In this document: positions 52,321-62,403 of the stretch, piece by piece
Layout: each line of letters begins with the position of its first letter
Numbering within the stretch: position 1 is the first letter of the stretch
Assembly: GCF_003403095.1 (NCBI RefSeq)
Contig: NZ_CP031555.1
Span: 4,555,001 to 4,619,000, forward strand
DNA from: Thalassospira indica
Lineage (GTDB): Bacteria > Pseudomonadota > Alphaproteobacteria > Rhodospirillales > Thalassospiraceae
Direction: 5' to 3'
Length of the DNA: 64,000 nt
The notes under the pieces: generated by a model
What the model was told of the DNA's origin: nothing
What the model saw: the letters and a program-made list of their open reading frames with translations, nothing else
Databases searched by the model: none
Position numbers and translations under genes: made by a program

Positions 52321-52352
52321 TATGGGAAATTTCCCACTTGGCCTTTCCCATA
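52321..52352. promoter_or_regulatory. Nested palindromes in the ffs-dnaX gap
   Basis: TATGGGAAA (52321-52329) and TTTCCCATA (52344-52352) are inverted repeats, and inside the left arm GGGAAATTTCCC (52324-52335) is itself a perfect palindrome. It may be an operator or a hairpin; no regulator is identified. Confidence 0.5.
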
Positions 52353-52406
52353 GGGCTTCGAAGCTGCTAAAACCGAATGAGAATTAAAACAGTCCGGACC
52401 GGATGA

Positions 52407-54296
52407 ATGAGCGAGCAGATCGAGACCGCCAGCGAAACGGCACCAGAAGGTGACACGGTGACAGACAGTAACGTCGCGGACACAACCGCGCCCGTCACCA
52501 CGGCCGAGCCAGAAAGCAAAAGCGAGTATCAGGTTCTTGCGCGGAAATACCGCCCGAAATCCTTTGATGAACTGATCGGCCACGGGCCGATGGTCAAGAC
52601 GCTGTCAAATGCGCTTGAAAGTGGCCGTCTTGCCCATGCCTTTATCCTGACCGGTGTGCGCGGGATTGGTAAAACCACGACGGCGCGTATCATTGCGCGT
52701 GCCCTGAACTGCATTGGTGCGGATGGCAAGGGCGGTGCGACGATCGAGCCGTGCGGTGTGTGTGAGCATTGCCGCGCGATTGCCGAAGACCGTCATGTTG
52801 ACGTTCTGGAAATGGATGCGGCGTCGCGTACCGGTGTTGATGACATTCGCGAACTGATCGAGGGTGTACGCTATCGCCCGACGTCGGCGCGCTACAAGAT
52901 CTACATCATCGACGAAGTGCACATGCTTTCGAAAAGTGCGTTTAACGCGCTTTTGAAGACGCTTGAAGAACCGCCAGAGCATGTGAAATTCATCTTTGCC
53001 ACCACCGAAATCCGCAAAATCCCGATCACGGTCCTGTCGCGTTGTCAGCGCTTTGACTTGCGCCGAGTGCAGACCGACGAACTGGCCGCGCACTATAGCC
53101 GCATCGCCGGGCTTGAAAATGCCGAGATCGAAGAAGAAGCCGTCACCCTGATCGCGCGTGCCGCCGATGGTTCGGTGCGTGATGGCATGAGCTTGCTCGA
53201 TCAGGCGATTTCGCATGGTGCTGGCAAGGTCACCACCCAGCAGGTGCGTGATATGCTGGGCCTTTCGGATCGGTCGCGGATTTTCGATCTGTTCGATCAC
53301 ACCATGAAGGGCGAGATTAACGAGGCGCTGGAACTTCTTGGTGCGCAATATGCCCTTGGCGGTGATCCGCCGGTGATGTTGCAGGATATGCTTGATCTGA
53401 CCCACTGGCTGACACGTGTGAAGCTGTCGCCTGATGCCGCCAATGATCCCGGCGTGTCACAGATCGAACGCGAACGCGGCAAGGAAATCGCCGCCAAGCT
53501 TGCCATGCCGCAATTGACCCGCGCCTGGCAGATGCTGCTGAAGGGCCTTGAAGAAACGCGGATTGCGCCATCGCCCATTCAGGCCGCTGAAATGATCCTG
53601 ATCCGTCTGGCCTATGCCGCGGAAATGCCACCACCCGGTGATCTGATCAAGAAGCTGCGTCAGGATATGAACAATGCCGGTAACGGCGGCGGCGCGCCCC
53701 AAGGTGGCGGCAATGGCGGCGGCAGTGGCGGTCCGGGACCGCGCATGCAGGTTGTTAATGGCGGCGGCGGTGCAGCCGCAGTGGCGCGGGCGCGACCAGA
53801 CCCGCTGGGCGAACCCCAACAGGTCGAACAGCCAGTCTATGCCAAGATGCCGGAAACGTTCGAAGAAGTTGCCGAGTTGCTTGGCAAGGACCGGGAAACC
53901 ACCGGCCTTTCGATGCAGGTCAAAAACTATATGCATCTGGTGAAGTATGAGCCGGGTCGCATCGAATTTCGCCCGGCACGCGGGGCGGGATCGGACCTTT
54001 CGACCAAGCTGATCAAGGCGCTGAATGGCCTGACCGGTCATCGCTGGCTGGTCAGTGTGTCGGAGCGCGAAGAAGGGGCCCCGACGCTTAAGGAACAGGA
54101 ACTTGAGGCCCTTGAACAGCGCAAGGCGGATGCCTCGCAAGATCCGCTGGTCAGGGCCATACTTGATGGTTTACCCAAAGCCAAAATCGTTGCCGTCCAT
54201 CTGCCACCCGGACAGGAAAACGCCGAAGGTGAAGAGGACGAAAGCGGTTCCGTATATGACGACGCATTTTATCTCGAAGGAGACGACGAGCTATGA
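52407..54296 (+). CDS. dnaX: DNA polymerase III subunits tau/gamma
   Basis: 629 residues. After an acidic, Thr-rich N-terminus of about 40 residues comes [13 protein letters not shown], the P-loop [12 protein letters not shown], a zinc site CGVCEHC, the [25 protein letters not shown]alker B/sensor region and [23 protein letters not shown] Gly-rich linker (about 425-460) separates the ATPase from the C-terminal domain that binds the polymerase alpha subunit. It is the clamp-loader core. I see no A-rich slippery stretch, so gamma by frameshift is not evident. The last four bases overlap ybaB (ATGA). Confidence 0.97.
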   Translation: MSEQIETASETAPEGDTVTDSNVADTTAPVTTAEPESKSEYQVLARKYRPKSFDELIGHGPMVKTLSNALESGRLAHAFILTGVRGIGKTTTARIIARALNCIGADGKGGATIEPCGVCEHCRAIAEDRHVDVLEMDAASRTGVDDIRELIEGVRYRPTSARYKIYIIDEVHMLSKSAFNALLKTLEEPPEHVKFIFATTEIRKIPITVLSRCQRFDLRRVQTDELAAHYSRIAGLENAEIEEEAVTLIARAADGSVRDGMSLLDQAISHGAGKVTTQQVRDMLGLSDRSRIFDLFDHTMKGEINEALELLGAQYALGGDPPVMLQDMLDLTHWLTRVKLSPDAANDPGVSQIERERGKEIAAKLAMPQLTRAWQMLLKGLEETRIAPSPIQAAEMILIRLAYAAEMPPPGDLIKKLRQDMNNAGNGGGAPQGGGNGGGSGGPGPRMQVVNGGGGAAAVARARPDPLGEPQQVEQPVYAKMPETFEEVAELLGKDRETTGLSMQVKNYMHLVKYEPGRIEFRPARGAGSDLSTKLIKALNGLTGHRWLVSVSEREEGAPTLKEQELEALEQRKADASQDPLVRAILDGLPKAKIVAVHLPPGQENAEGEEDESGSVYDDAFYLEGDDEL

Positions 54297-54616
54297 AGAA
54301 CCTTGCAGGGATGCTCAAACAGGCCCAGCAGATGCAGTCCAAAATGCAGGAAATGCAGGAAGGACTGGTTGAACTTGAAATCGAAGGCCAGTCCGGTGCG
54401 GGCATGGTCAAGGTGATGCTGAACGGCAAAGGCGAAATGCGCGGCCTTTCGCTGGATAAAAGCATCGTTGACCCGAACGACACCGAAGTCCTCGAAGACC
54501 TGATTGTGGCTGCCTATAACGACGCCAAGGTCAAGGTCGAGGCCGCCGTCCAGGAAAAGATGAAAGACGTCACCGGCGGCATGAACCTGCCAGAAGGCTT
54601 CAAACTGCCGTTCTGA
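54293..54616 (+). CDS. ybaB: YbaB/EbfC nucleoid-associated protein
   Basis: 107 residues, normal for the family. The N-terminal helix [25 protein letters not shown] is followed by the beta-sheet with [19 protein letters not shown] and a C-terminal helix ending [12 protein letters not shown]. It binds DNA as a tweezer-shaped dimer. Its ATG overlaps the dnaX stop, and recR follows 125 bases later, the standard dnaX-ybaB-recR order. Confidence 0.96.
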   Translation: MKNLAGMLKQAQQMQSKMQEMQEGLVELEIEGQSGAGMVKVMLNGKGEMRGLSLDKSIVDPNDTEVLEDLIVAAYNDAKVKVEAAVQEKMKDVTGGMNLPEGFKLPF

Positions 54617-54741
54617 TCTTTCATCGGACACACGATAAATTTCGTACTTTCATCGTACGCGGCAAAGGGTGGCATTGCGCCGCCCTTTGTTTTTGATACA
54701 AGCAATATGTATCGATCACAGTTTTAAGACACGGGATCATC

Positions 54742-55335
54742 ATGACCGGACGGGAAATTGAAAATCTGATCAAGCTGCTTTCGCGCCTGCCCGGCCTTGG
54801 GCCGCGTTCGGCACGGCGTGCGGTTTTGCAGATGCTCAAAAAACCCGAGACGCTTATGATCCCGCTGGCCGATGCGCTGCATGCCACGGCCGAGGTCATG
54901 ACGACTTGCACCAATTGCGGCAATATCGATGTCACCGATCCCTGCCATATCTGTGCCGATCAGAACCGCAGCACGGATATTATTTGCGTGGTCGAGGAAG
55001 TTCAGGATCTTTGGGCCCTTGAGCGTGGGGCGTCCTTCAAGGGGCGGTATCACGTCCTGGGTGGCACCCTGTCACCGCTTGATGGCGTTGGCCCGGATGA
55101 CCTCAAGATTGATCACTTGGTCAATCGCGTGCGCGCCGATGGCGTATCCGAAGTTATCCTTGCGACCAACGCCACCGTCGATGGCCAGACCACCGCGCAC
55201 TACATCACCGAACGGCTGATCGAAACCGGGGTCAAGGTCACCCGCCTTGCCCATGGCGTACCCGTTGGCGGTGAACTTGATTATCTTGATGACGGCACAT
55301 TGGCGGCAGCCTTGCGGTCAAGAAGCTCGGTCTAG
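54742..55335 (+). CDS. recR: Recombination mediator protein RecR
   Basis: 197 residues. The helix-hairpin-helix start [22 protein letters not shown], the zinc finger [16 protein letters not shown], the Toprim domain [16 protein letters not shown] and the C-terminal [23 protein letters not shown] are all present and in order. With RecO/RecF it helps load RecA at gaps. The ATG at 54742 lacks a close purine-rich site but is the family start. Confidence 0.97.
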   Translation: MTGREIENLIKLLSRLPGLGPRSARRAVLQMLKKPETLMIPLADALHATAEVMTTCTNCGNIDVTDPCHICADQNRSTDIICVVEEVQDLWALERGASFKGRYHVLGGTLSPLDGVGPDDLKIDHLVNRVRADGVSEVILATNATVDGQTTAHYITERLIETGVKVTRLAHGVPVGGELDYLDDGTLAAALRSRSSV

Positions 55336-55352
55336 TCAGCAATCACGTAGTT

Positions 55353-55382
55353 AGCAAAAAGGGCGGCCTTGGCCACCCTTCA
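55353..55382 (-). terminator. Possible terminator of the quinate operon
   Basis: On the minus strand AAGGGTGGCC and GGCCGCCCTT form a stem with one mismatch and a very tight loop, followed by T5. It lies 90 bases beyond the last gene (aroQ) and could also act on recR. Confidence 0.55.
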
Positions 55383-55471
55383 TGTCTTCGCAAACCCTGT
55401 GTCGCGATTATTCAAACCATTTTGAGCTGAAATTAAAGAACTTCACGGCCAAAGGATTGGATAATCCCGCC

Positions 55472-55921
55472 CTAAGATGCAGCCTTGATCTTCTCTGCTG
55501 CCAAGCGGGTTGCCAGCTCATAGCCATAGGCACCGGCACCGGCCATCACCGCATCGGCGACTGAGCTGATCCAGCTGGTATGGCGGAATTCTTCGCGGGC
55601 ATGCGGGTTGGAAATGTGCAACTCGATGATGTAGCCCTCAAAGGTCTTGAGCGCATCATGGATCGCGATCGAGGTGTGGGTATAGGCCCCGGCATTGATC
55701 ACGATCGCGGCTGATTTCGTGCGCGCCTCGTGGATCATGTCAATGATCGCACCTTCATGGTTGGACTGGCCAAACCGCACCGAAACGCCAAGTTCCCTGG
55801 CGAGCACAGCACACTTTTCCTCGATCGAGGCCAACGTGTCATAGCCATAAATCTCTGGCTGTCGCTGCCCCAGCAGGTTCAGATTCGGTCCGTTGATGAC
55901 TAGAATTTCCTGCACGCTCAT
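55472..55921 (-). CDS. aroQ: Type II 3-dehydroquinate dehydratase
   Basis: 149 residues. The active-site stretch INGPNLNLLGQRQPEIYGYDTL contains the catalytic tyrosine and the flexible-lid arginine, and INAGAYTHTSIAIHDAL with ELHISNPHAREEFRHTSW completes the pocket. It interconverts 3-dehydroquinate and 3-dehydroshikimate. Its place as the last gene of a catabolic cluster suggests a role in breaking down quinate rather than, or as well as, aromatic amino-acid synthesis. It begins 38 bases after the dehydratase stop. Confidence 0.95.
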   Translation of the reverse strand: MSVQEILVINGPNLNLLGQRQPEIYGYDTLASIEEKCAVLARELGVSVRFGQSNHEGAIIDMIHEARTKSAAIVINAGAYTHTSIAIHDALKTFEGYIIELHISNPHAREEFRHTSWISSVADAVMAGAGAYGYELATRLAAEKIKAAS

Positions 55922-55959
55922 TTCCTTGTTCCCGCCTTTATCCGCTTGGGGCCGTGTGG

Positions 55960-57831
55960 TTATTTCGCCGCCTCACCACGACGGTTCATCCGTGTCTGTG
56001 ACGCAAGCCGGATTGGCGCATTGGCCGCCCCGAAGCCACGATACGCGCGACGCTCGACCAATTCAAAGAAGAATCGGTTGGCAAAGGTTCGCGTATAGGC
56101 CTGATAATATTCGCCTTCATCATCGCGATCATAAAGAATATTGCGTGCACGCAAACGATCAAGCAGTTCCGGTTCCAAGCCAAAACGTGCTTCGATGTCG
56201 TCATAATAGTTTTCCGGGATCGGCAGAATTTCGACCCCATGTGCCATGCAATAATCAACCGATGCAAAGATATCGTCGCTTGAAAACGCCAGATGCTGCA
56301 CACCGCTGCCAAAGAATTCATTGAGGAACTGGGAATGCTGGGTGTGCGGGCTTTGCGATCCATTGAGGATCAAACGCACCGCATCGCTTTGTACCACCTG
56401 ACTTTGCACAAGCCCGCCCGGATCCGGGATATCAAGGGTTGGCATTTTGCCAAGATCAAAGATCGAGGTGAAATACAAAAGCCAGGTCAGCATTTCCTCA
56501 TACTGCATCGAGTATGAAACATGGTCGACCGCCCGAAATTTTGCCTTGGCATCTTCGGCGGTTTTGGCGGGTTCAAATTCGACATCCCAGATACGCGACA
56601 ATTCGCTGTGATCATCAAGGAAGTAAACAAGGCTGCCACCCACACCACGGATGGCGGGCATTTCAATTTCGCCTTTGCCAACCGCCTGACTAAATGGGGC
56701 GGCAAGCAAGGATTGCGCACGATCCATGGTCGCCTTGGCATCATTGACCTTAAGCCCCACAGCACAGACCGACGGGCCATGCACGATATTATAGGAATGC
56801 GCAAAGCCATCCTTGTCGCAATTAATCACAAGGTTGATGTCGCCCTGCTTCCACCAGGTTACGGCCTTGGTTTTGTGGCTGCCGCGTTTTTCAAATCCAA
56901 GGGCGGCAAAAAGGGTCGCAAGCTTTTCAGCATTTTCTTCTTCAACCGCGAACTCGACAAAGCCGACTTCCTTGGCATGCGCCTTTGGCGGCAGGGCCGT
57001 ACCATTTTTGCCAACCTGAACACCTTCGATACCATCCCCAAGATAAATCAGCGATCGCAAACCATCCTTGGCAACGTTCTTGGTCGAGCTGGATCGGAAT
57101 TGATCGTTGAAAATCTCAAGCGAAAGCGGGCCGTCATAACCGGTCATCGCAAGGTTGCGCATGAATTCACCGAGCGGGAAGTCCCCCTGCCCCGGGAAGC
57201 AGCGGAAATGGCGGCTCCATGACAATGCATCCATTTCAAGGATTGGCGCATCCGCGACCTGAACAAGGAAGATCTTGTCGCCCGGGATCGACGAAATCGC
57301 ATCGAGCGGTACCTTGCGCGCCATGATGTGGAAGGTATCAAGCACCAAACCAACATTCGGGTGATTGGCGCGACGCACCACTTCCCAGCTATCGCGATAG
57401 TCGCTGATATGCTTGCCCCATGAAAGGGCCTCGAACGCGACACGCAGGCCACGTTTGGCGGCACGATCGCCAAGCTCTGCCAGATCCTTGGCAGCGCGAT
57501 CAAGCCCGCCCAATGATTGCGGGGATACGTTGGAACAGACCATCAAAAGATCCGTCCCCAGTTCTTCCATCAGGTCAAACTTGCGTTCGGCCCGTTCAAA
57601 CGCGCGGGTACGTTGGGGCTCGGGCATGCCTTCGAAATCGCGGAACGGCTGGAAGGTGACCAGCTTCAGGCCAAGATCGCGGATCGTCTTGCCAACATCT
57701 TCTGGCGATCCGTCGAAGGACAGAAGGTCATTTTCAAAAATCTCGACCCCGTCAAAGCCGGCGGCGGCGATGGCATCGAGTTTTTCCTGAAGATCGCCGG
57801 ACAGTGAAACTGTGGCAATTGAGGTCAGCAT
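55960..57831 (-). CDS. quiC: 3-dehydroshikimate dehydratase fused to an HPPD-like domain (QuiC type)
   Basis: 623 residues. The N-terminal half (about 1-265) is an AP-endonuclease-2-like TIM barrel with metal-site residues in VAFEALSW, GLVLDTFHIMA, FLVQVADAP and LSLEIFNDQF, as in dehydroshikimate dehydratases. The C-terminal half (about 285-600) resembles 4-hydroxyphenylpyruvate dioxygenase, with the iron-ligand triad apparently kept in DHVSY, QHLAF and FFFELVERR. The first half would convert 3-dehydroshikimate to protocatechuate. The activity of the second half is uncertain; in studied homologues it is not required as an HPPD. The operon context supports catabolism. Confidence 0.9.
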   Translation of the reverse strand: MLTSIATVSLSGDLQEKLDAIAAAGFDGVEIFENDLLSFDGSPEDVGKTIRDLGLKLVTFQPFRDFEGMPEPQRTRAFERAERKFDLMEELGTDLLMVCSNVSPQSLGGLDRAAKDLAELGDRAAKRGLRVAFEALSWGKHISDYRDSWEVVRRANHPNVGLVLDTFHIMARKVPLDAISSIPGDKIFLVQVADAPILEMDALSWSRHFRCFPGQGDFPLGEFMRNLAMTGYDGPLSLEIFNDQFRSSSTKNVAKDGLRSLIYLGDGIEGVQVGKNGTALPPKAHAKEVGFVEFAVEEENAEKLATLFAALGFEKRGSHKTKAVTWWKQGDINLVINCDKDGFAHSYNIVHGPSVCAVGLKVNDAKATMDRAQSLLAAPFSQAVGKGEIEMPAIRGVGGSLVYFLDDHSELSRIWDVEFEPAKTAEDAKAKFRAVDHVSYSMQYEEMLTWLLYFTSIFDLGKMPTLDIPDPGGLVQSQVVQSDAVRLILNGSQSPHTQHSQFLNEFFGSGVQHLAFSSDDIFASVDYCMAHGVEILPIPENYYDDIEARFGLEPELLDRLRARNILYDRDDEGEYYQAYTRTFANRFFFELVERRAYRGFGAANAPIRLASQTRMNRRGEAAK

Positions 57832-57912
57832 ATTATCCCTCCGGGATGCGTGTGGGGCACCGGGACATTCACAGAAGGATGCTGCAATCGCGGGACGAGC
57901 CCTGCGCGCAGA

Positions 57913-58566
57913 TCAATGCTGTGAACGACGCCGGTAGGTTTCGATATGGTCGGTCAGTTTGGCAATCGCGCCATCCAGATCCCGTGCGAGTGCCAGTTCG
58001 AAGATTTCGCGATGCTCATCGATGATTTCCTGTGCCCGGAAACCATGGGTTTTCAGTTCGATCACCACATAGCGGCGGAACTGATCGAAAATCTCGCGGT
58101 GCAAACGCATATGCAGGTCTGATCCACAGGCCGAAATCAGCGCCTGATGAAATTCGCGGTCATACTGGCTCCAGCGGACGGTCAGTTCGCGGCTGTCTTG
58201 GGCAAGCATCTGTTTTTCAACGGCAGCAAGCTTGTGGTGGGCCGCTGCCACGCGGGCTTCCCATTCGACATCACCATGCTTAATCGAGGCCGCAAGACCA
58301 TCGCGTTCAAGCAACAAGCGCATCGCCGTCAGTTCCATGAAATTGGACGGTGAGGTTTCAACAACACGGAAACCCTTCTGGCCTTCGACAAAGACAAAGC
58401 CCGACGCCACAAGCCGGTTCAGCACTTCGCGCAGCGTGTTGACCCCGACGCTATAACGTTCGCGGAGCGCTTCAAGCTTAAGCTTCACGCCCGGCTGCAA
58501 TTCGCCATACAGAATGTCATCGCGAATTTCGTTATAGACTGTCTCGGCAACTGTGCTGGTGCTCAT
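57913..58566 (-). CDS. GntR family (FCD-type) regulator of the quinate/shikimate operon
   Basis: 217 residues. The winged HTH covers about 5-70, with PGVKLKLEALRERYSVGVNTLREVLNRLVASGFVFVEGQKGFRVV. The C-terminal FCD domain has the metal/ligand-binding histidines and Asp in DREFHQALISACGSDLHMRLHREIF and IIDEHREIFELALARD. FCD proteins usually sense organic acids. It is sandwiched between the dehydrogenase and dehydratase genes and likely represses the operon via the palindrome over the dctP promoter; the inducer would be an acid such as quinate or protocatechuate. Confidence 0.92.
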   Translation of the reverse strand: MSTSTVAETVYNEIRDDILYGELQPGVKLKLEALRERYSVGVNTLREVLNRLVASGFVFVEGQKGFRVVETSPSNFMELTAMRLLLERDGLAASIKHGDVEWEARVAAAHHKLAAVEKQMLAQDSRELTVRWSQYDREFHQALISACGSDLHMRLHREIFDQFRRYVVIELKTHGFRAQEIIDEHREIFELALARDLDGAIAKLTDHIETYRRRSQH

Positions 58567-58575
58567 GATCGTCCC

Positions 58576-59424
58576 CTAGCCTGTCAATGCCTCGGGATAG
58601 GCATTGAAGTATTCGTCCCTCGCAGCGTCGGCATCAATGTCTGCCCCGCTGAAAACTTCAAATGCTTCAATACCCTGAAAGAAGAAGAGTTCAAAGCCGG
58701 TCATGACCTCGATCCCGGATTTCGCTGCTGCACGCAGGAAAGCGGTTTCAACCGGGGTATAGACGGCATCGAATGCCCATTTCTGGCCGCCAAACAGATC
58801 GGTATCAAACGGGCAACCGGGATACTGGTTCATGCCAACCGGTGTGCAATTGATCAGGCCATCAGCCGTTCTCACCGCATCAGAAAGGTCATCCTCAGCA
58901 ACAAAGACCGCATTGGCATCGGCCGCAACCATTGTTGCCACCAGTTCCTCACCGCGTGCCGCATCCTTGTCATGGATCAGGATCTTGTCCGCCCCAAGTC
59001 CACGCAGGCCAAAGGCCGTGGCAAGGCCGACACCCCCGGCACCCATCTGCAAGACCGTGCCCGGTTTGGCGTCACCGAACGTGCCGCGATAGCCGCGCAT
59101 GAAGCCGACAAAGTCGGTGTTATCACCACGCCAGCCATCTTCACGGAAGACAACGGTATTTACCGAACCGAGTGCCTCGGGCAGGCGTTTGCGCGGGGTG
59201 ATCAGTTTGCGGGCACTTGTCTTGTATGGATGGGTCACATTGACCCCGGCATAGCCGGTTTGCGCACACGTGGTCAGTTGCTTGATCAGGTCGAAATCCT
59301 TGATCACCTCGCTGTCGAGATAGTCGTACGTGACATCCATACCGCACATACGGCCCAGCAATACGTGCAGTCGTGCCGACTGGCTCCGCGAAATGCCTTT
59401 ACCAATAAGACCGAGTTTCAACAT
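58576..59424 (-). CDS. Shikimate/quinate dehydrogenase (AroE family)
   Basis: 282 residues. The substrate site GKGISRSQSARLHVLLG and the catalytic lysine in NVTHPYKTSARK are present, as is the GDNTDFVGFMRGY loop. The nucleotide site is LQMGAGGVGLATAFGLRGLGADKILIHDKDAARGE; the acidic HDKD after the second strand points to NAD+ rather than NADP+. This suits a catabolic enzyme that oxidises quinate or shikimate to the dehydro acid. It lies 9 bases upstream of gntR and 11 bases after dctM on the minus strand, so it is part of the operon. Confidence 0.88.
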   Translation of the reverse strand: MLKLGLIGKGISRSQSARLHVLLGRMCGMDVTYDYLDSEVIKDFDLIKQLTTCAQTGYAGVNVTHPYKTSARKLITPRKRLPEALGSVNTVVFREDGWRGDNTDFVGFMRGYRGTFGDAKPGTVLQMGAGGVGLATAFGLRGLGADKILIHDKDAARGEELVATMVAADANAVFVAEDDLSDAVRTADGLINCTPVGMNQYPGCPFDTDLFGGQKWAFDAVYTPVETAFLRAAAKSGIEVMTGFELFFFQGIEAFEVFSGADIDADAARDEYFNAYPEALTG

Positions 59425-59435
59425 GGACAGGTATC

Positions 59436-60704
59436 CTAAAATCCAAACAGATCGGGCAGGAACGTAACAATGCCCGGAACAAAGGTGATGATCAGCAACA
59501 CCGCCAGTTCAACGATAAAGAACGGCATGATGGCGCGGATCATTCGGGCCATGCCGACGCCCGCAATCGCATCCGCAACAAACAGGCACAATCCCATCGG
59601 CGGCGTAATCAGGCCGATCATCAGGTTAAAGATCACGATGATTCCGAAATGGGTCGGATCAATGCCAAGGCTGATCGCGATCGGATGCAGGATGGGCACC
59701 AGCACCAGCATCGCAGCAATGCCTTCAAGCACCAGACCAACCGCCAAAAGCATCAGGTTGATCAGGATCAGGAAGGTGACCGGGCTATCGACGTAACCCA
59801 GAACGAACTTGCTGACGGTTTGCGGAATGCCGGCAAAGGTCATGAACCAGTTTGCCGCCGCCACCGTTGCCATGATGATCAGGATGCTTGATGAATCGCG
59901 CATCGCACCTGCGAAAATTGCCGGCAGATCACCCGGTTTCAGTTCCCGGAACACGAACAGGCCAACAACCAGCGCATAGAACACTGCAAAGCTTGCGGCC
60001 TCGGTCGGAGTAACGATGCCGGCCAGGATCGAGCCGATGACAAAGACCGGCATGAACAGCGGAATAAGGCCGTTCCAGATCGCCTTGAGCTTCTCGCCCA
60101 TATTCATGCGTTCGCGCGGCTTGGCGTGGTTTTTGACAAAGAAACGCACATAAACCGACAGCGCAATCGCCAGCAAAACACCGGGCACAATCCCGGCAAG
60201 GAACAAGGCCGGCACCGACACATTGGTGGTAATCAGCGCATAGATAATGACCGGAATGCTGGGCGGAATGATCGGGCCAATGACCGATGATGCAGCCGTC
60301 AGCGCGGCGGCAAAATCACGCGGATAGCCTTCCTTTTCCATCGACGGAATAAAGATGCGGCCAATCGCGGATGTATCGGCAACCGCAGACCCCGAAAGAC
60401 CGGCAAAGATCACCGAGGACCAGATATTGACCTGGGCCAGACCGGCCTTGGCGTGGCCAACAAGCGCATTGGCCAGATTGATCACACGCGATGTAATGCC
60501 ACTGGCATTCATCAACTCGCCGGCCAGAACAAACAGCGGAATGGCAAGAATGGTAAAGCTGTCCATCCCGGCAAAAATACGTTGCGGCAGAAGATCAATG
60601 CCGAATGTGCCGGTACTGATATAGGCGACAATGCCAAGCGCGATCGCAAAGGCAACCGGTGCACCGATCGCAAGCAGTGCCAGAAGGGTGACGCCTGTAA
60701 TCAT
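59436..60704 (-). CDS. dctM: TRAP transporter large permease subunit
   Basis: 422 residues with about 12 hydrophobic segments. Diagnostic motifs for DctM are IPLFVLAGELMNASGITSRVINLANALVGH, SGSAVADTSAIGRIFIPSMEKEGYPRDFAAALTAASSVIGPIIPPSIPVIIYAL and the VTPTEAASFAVFYALVVG loop. The protein is the Na+-coupled transport subunit in the inner membrane. Its start overlaps the end of dctQ by four bases, and dctP lies upstream; together they form one tripartite carrier, probably for quinate or shikimate. Confidence 0.95.
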   Translation of the reverse strand: MITGVTLLALLAIGAPVAFAIALGIVAYISTGTFGIDLLPQRIFAGMDSFTILAIPLFVLAGELMNASGITSRVINLANALVGHAKAGLAQVNIWSSVIFAGLSGSAVADTSAIGRIFIPSMEKEGYPRDFAAALTAASSVIGPIIPPSIPVIIYALITTNVSVPALFLAGIVPGVLLAIALSVYVRFFVKNHAKPRERMNMGEKLKAIWNGLIPLFMPVFVIGSILAGIVTPTEAASFAVFYALVVGLFVFRELKPGDLPAIFAGAMRDSSSILIIMATVAAANWFMTFAGIPQTVSKFVLGYVDSPVTFLILINLMLLAVGLVLEGIAAMLVLVPILHPIAISLGIDPTHFGIIVIFNLMIGLITPPMGLCLFVADAIAGVGMARMIRAIMPFFIVELAVLLIITFVPGIVTFLPDLFGF

Positions 60705-61183
60705 GCTTCACCCCCGGTGGAATTCTTATTGAGACAAGATGCAAGGCGCAAAATGGCGGCAATCACCAGACAAACACCACCAACGGTGATGGCGATTTGC
60801 GCCCAATACATCTGAATGCCAATGCCCGAGGCAACAATACCGCCCCGCTTGGCGGCAAACACGTAACCTGCATAGGCAAGGATACCGCCCAGCACCAGCG
60901 TCGCGGCATCAACAATGATTGCAAGCTTGCGGCGGATGCGTGCGGGAATGGTATCAACAACAATGCTGAAAGTGATCTGGGTACCCTGCAGATAGGCATA
61001 GGCCACACCGAACATGCAGCCATAGATCATCGCGTATTTCGCGATTTCTTCGCTCCATTGCAGCGGGGAAGAAAACAGATATCGGCTGACACTGCCGGCA
61101 AAAACGACACCAAAAACAATTAGGATACTTAATCCCGAAAGTCCGGCGAGCAAACGCTTGTAAGCATTCTCGGTGCGTTGCAT
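60701..61183 (-). CDS. dctQ: TRAP transporter small permease subunit
   Basis: 160 residues with four transmembrane helices. The pattern LQWSEEIAKYAMIYGCMFGVAYAYLQGTQITFSIVVD is the DctQ signature. It forms the complex with DctM. ATG overlap (ATGA) with dctM is seen at 60701-60704, and dctP stops 106 bases upstream. Confidence 0.93.
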   Translation of the reverse strand: MQRTENAYKRLLAGLSGLSILIVFGVVFAGSVSRYLFSSPLQWSEEIAKYAMIYGCMFGVAYAYLQGTQITFSIVVDTIPARIRRKLAIIVDAATLVLGGILAYAGYVFAAKRGGIVASGIGIQMYWAQIAITVGGVCLVIAAILRLASCLNKNSTGGEA

Positions 61184-61289
61184 GGGTTCCCCCGGATCGC
61201 TCTGAAAATTATTATGCTTTTATAAGCACGGTGGCGGGAAAAAGGGCAGGTCAGGTGCAAGGAGGAGCACCCGACCCGCCAAACACCGA

Positions 61290-62315
61290 TTACATTGAAG
61301 CTTCTGCTTCGGAAACGGCAGTTTGCAGTTTTTCGATCCATGCAGCATCGATCTCGCCCGAAAGCCATTCGATGACTGCCGGCTGAGCGGCATCACGGAA
61401 CATCTTGAGCTGTTCGGCGGTCGGCGTGGTTACTTCCATGCCTTCCTCTGCCAGTTTGGCAACGCCTTCGGCAGAGTTGAACTGCTGAACCGCACGGCCA
61501 ACGTTCGATGCAACACCGGCGGCGCGACGCAGAAGTGCCTGATCAGCATCAGAAAGGTTCTGATAGATCGCTTCGTTGATCACGATGAAGTCGGTGCCAT
61601 ACACGTGACGGTCAAGCGTCAGGTATTTCTGCATTTCATAGAACTTGTTGGCATAGATCACGCTGATCGGGTTTTCCTGACCGTCGACCGTGCCGGTGGT
61701 CAGTGCGGTCGGAACTTCCGGCCACGGAATCGGGGTCGGCTCGCCACCAAGTGCCTTGACCATTTCCACGAACAGCGGAACAGTCATGACGCGAATTTTC
61801 AAGCCTTCCATGTCTTTCGGCTCGGCAATTGCGCGCTGGGAGTTGGTGAAGTTACGGAAACCGGTTTCACCGTAGGCCAGCGTGCGCAGACCGGTTTTTT
61901 CCAGGCAGTGCGCGGCAAGTTCCTTGCCGAAATCACCATCCAGAACGTTCCAGGCAACGTTGGCATTCGGGAAAACATAAGGGATATCAAGAACGGCTGC
62001 CTCAGGGCAGACCTTGGAGAACGGACCCGATACCATCGACATGGCAAGCGTACCGTCCTGGGTATTCTGCAGCAGATCGGTTTCACCGCCCAGCGCACCG
62101 GCCGGGAACAGAGCGACCTCAATACGGCCAGCCGATTCTGCTTCGACAATGTTTTTAAAGACCTGTGACGCTGCACCTTTTTTCGAGGTGGTCCACTCTG
62201 CCGGGTCAACATGGGCAAAGTTCAGGGTCACATCGGCTGCCTGCGCATTAAAACCAAATGACGCGGCGACCATTGAAGCGGCGCCAAACAAGGCACCTTT
62301 GGAAATCATCTTCAT
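61290..62315 (-). CDS. dctP: TRAP transporter solute-binding subunit
   Basis: 341 residues with a signal peptide (LFGAASMVAASFGFNAQAADV) and GGGAGGAA upstream. The DctP family motifs include LNFAHVDPAEWTTSKKGAASQVFKNIVEAESAGRIEVALFPAGALGGE, MEGLKIRVMTVPLFVEMVKALGGEPTPIPWPEVPTALTTGTVDGQENP, containing the conserved arginine that binds the substrate carboxylate. It captures a carboxylic acid in the periplasm. It is first in the operon, directly behind the promoter. Quinate/shikimate as substrate is inferred from the catabolic genes that follow. Confidence 0.95.
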   Translation of the reverse strand: MKMISKGALFGAASMVAASFGFNAQAADVTLNFAHVDPAEWTTSKKGAASQVFKNIVEAESAGRIEVALFPAGALGGETDLLQNTQDGTLAMSMVSGPFSKVCPEAAVLDIPYVFPNANVAWNVLDGDFGKELAAHCLEKTGLRTLAYGETGFRNFTNSQRAIAEPKDMEGLKIRVMTVPLFVEMVKALGGEPTPIPWPEVPTALTTGTVDGQENPISVIYANKFYEMQKYLTLDRHVYGTDFIVINEAIYQNLSDADQALLRRAAGVASNVGRAVQQFNSAEGVAKLAEEGMEVTTPTAEQLKMFRDAAQPAVIEWLSGEIDAAWIEKLQTAVSEAEASM

Positions 62316-62403
62316 TTCTTCCTCCCGATATAAAACGACATCCGCGGACCGTGGTTGCTTTTGACACTCTTGTTCTTGGGCGGCCCCTGTTCGGAATTAG
62401 GAT

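Noticed and set aside
52407..54296. Programmed frameshift in dnaX
   Set aside because: No A-rich slippery heptamer is visible near the end of the ATPase region; only a glycine-rich linker is seen.
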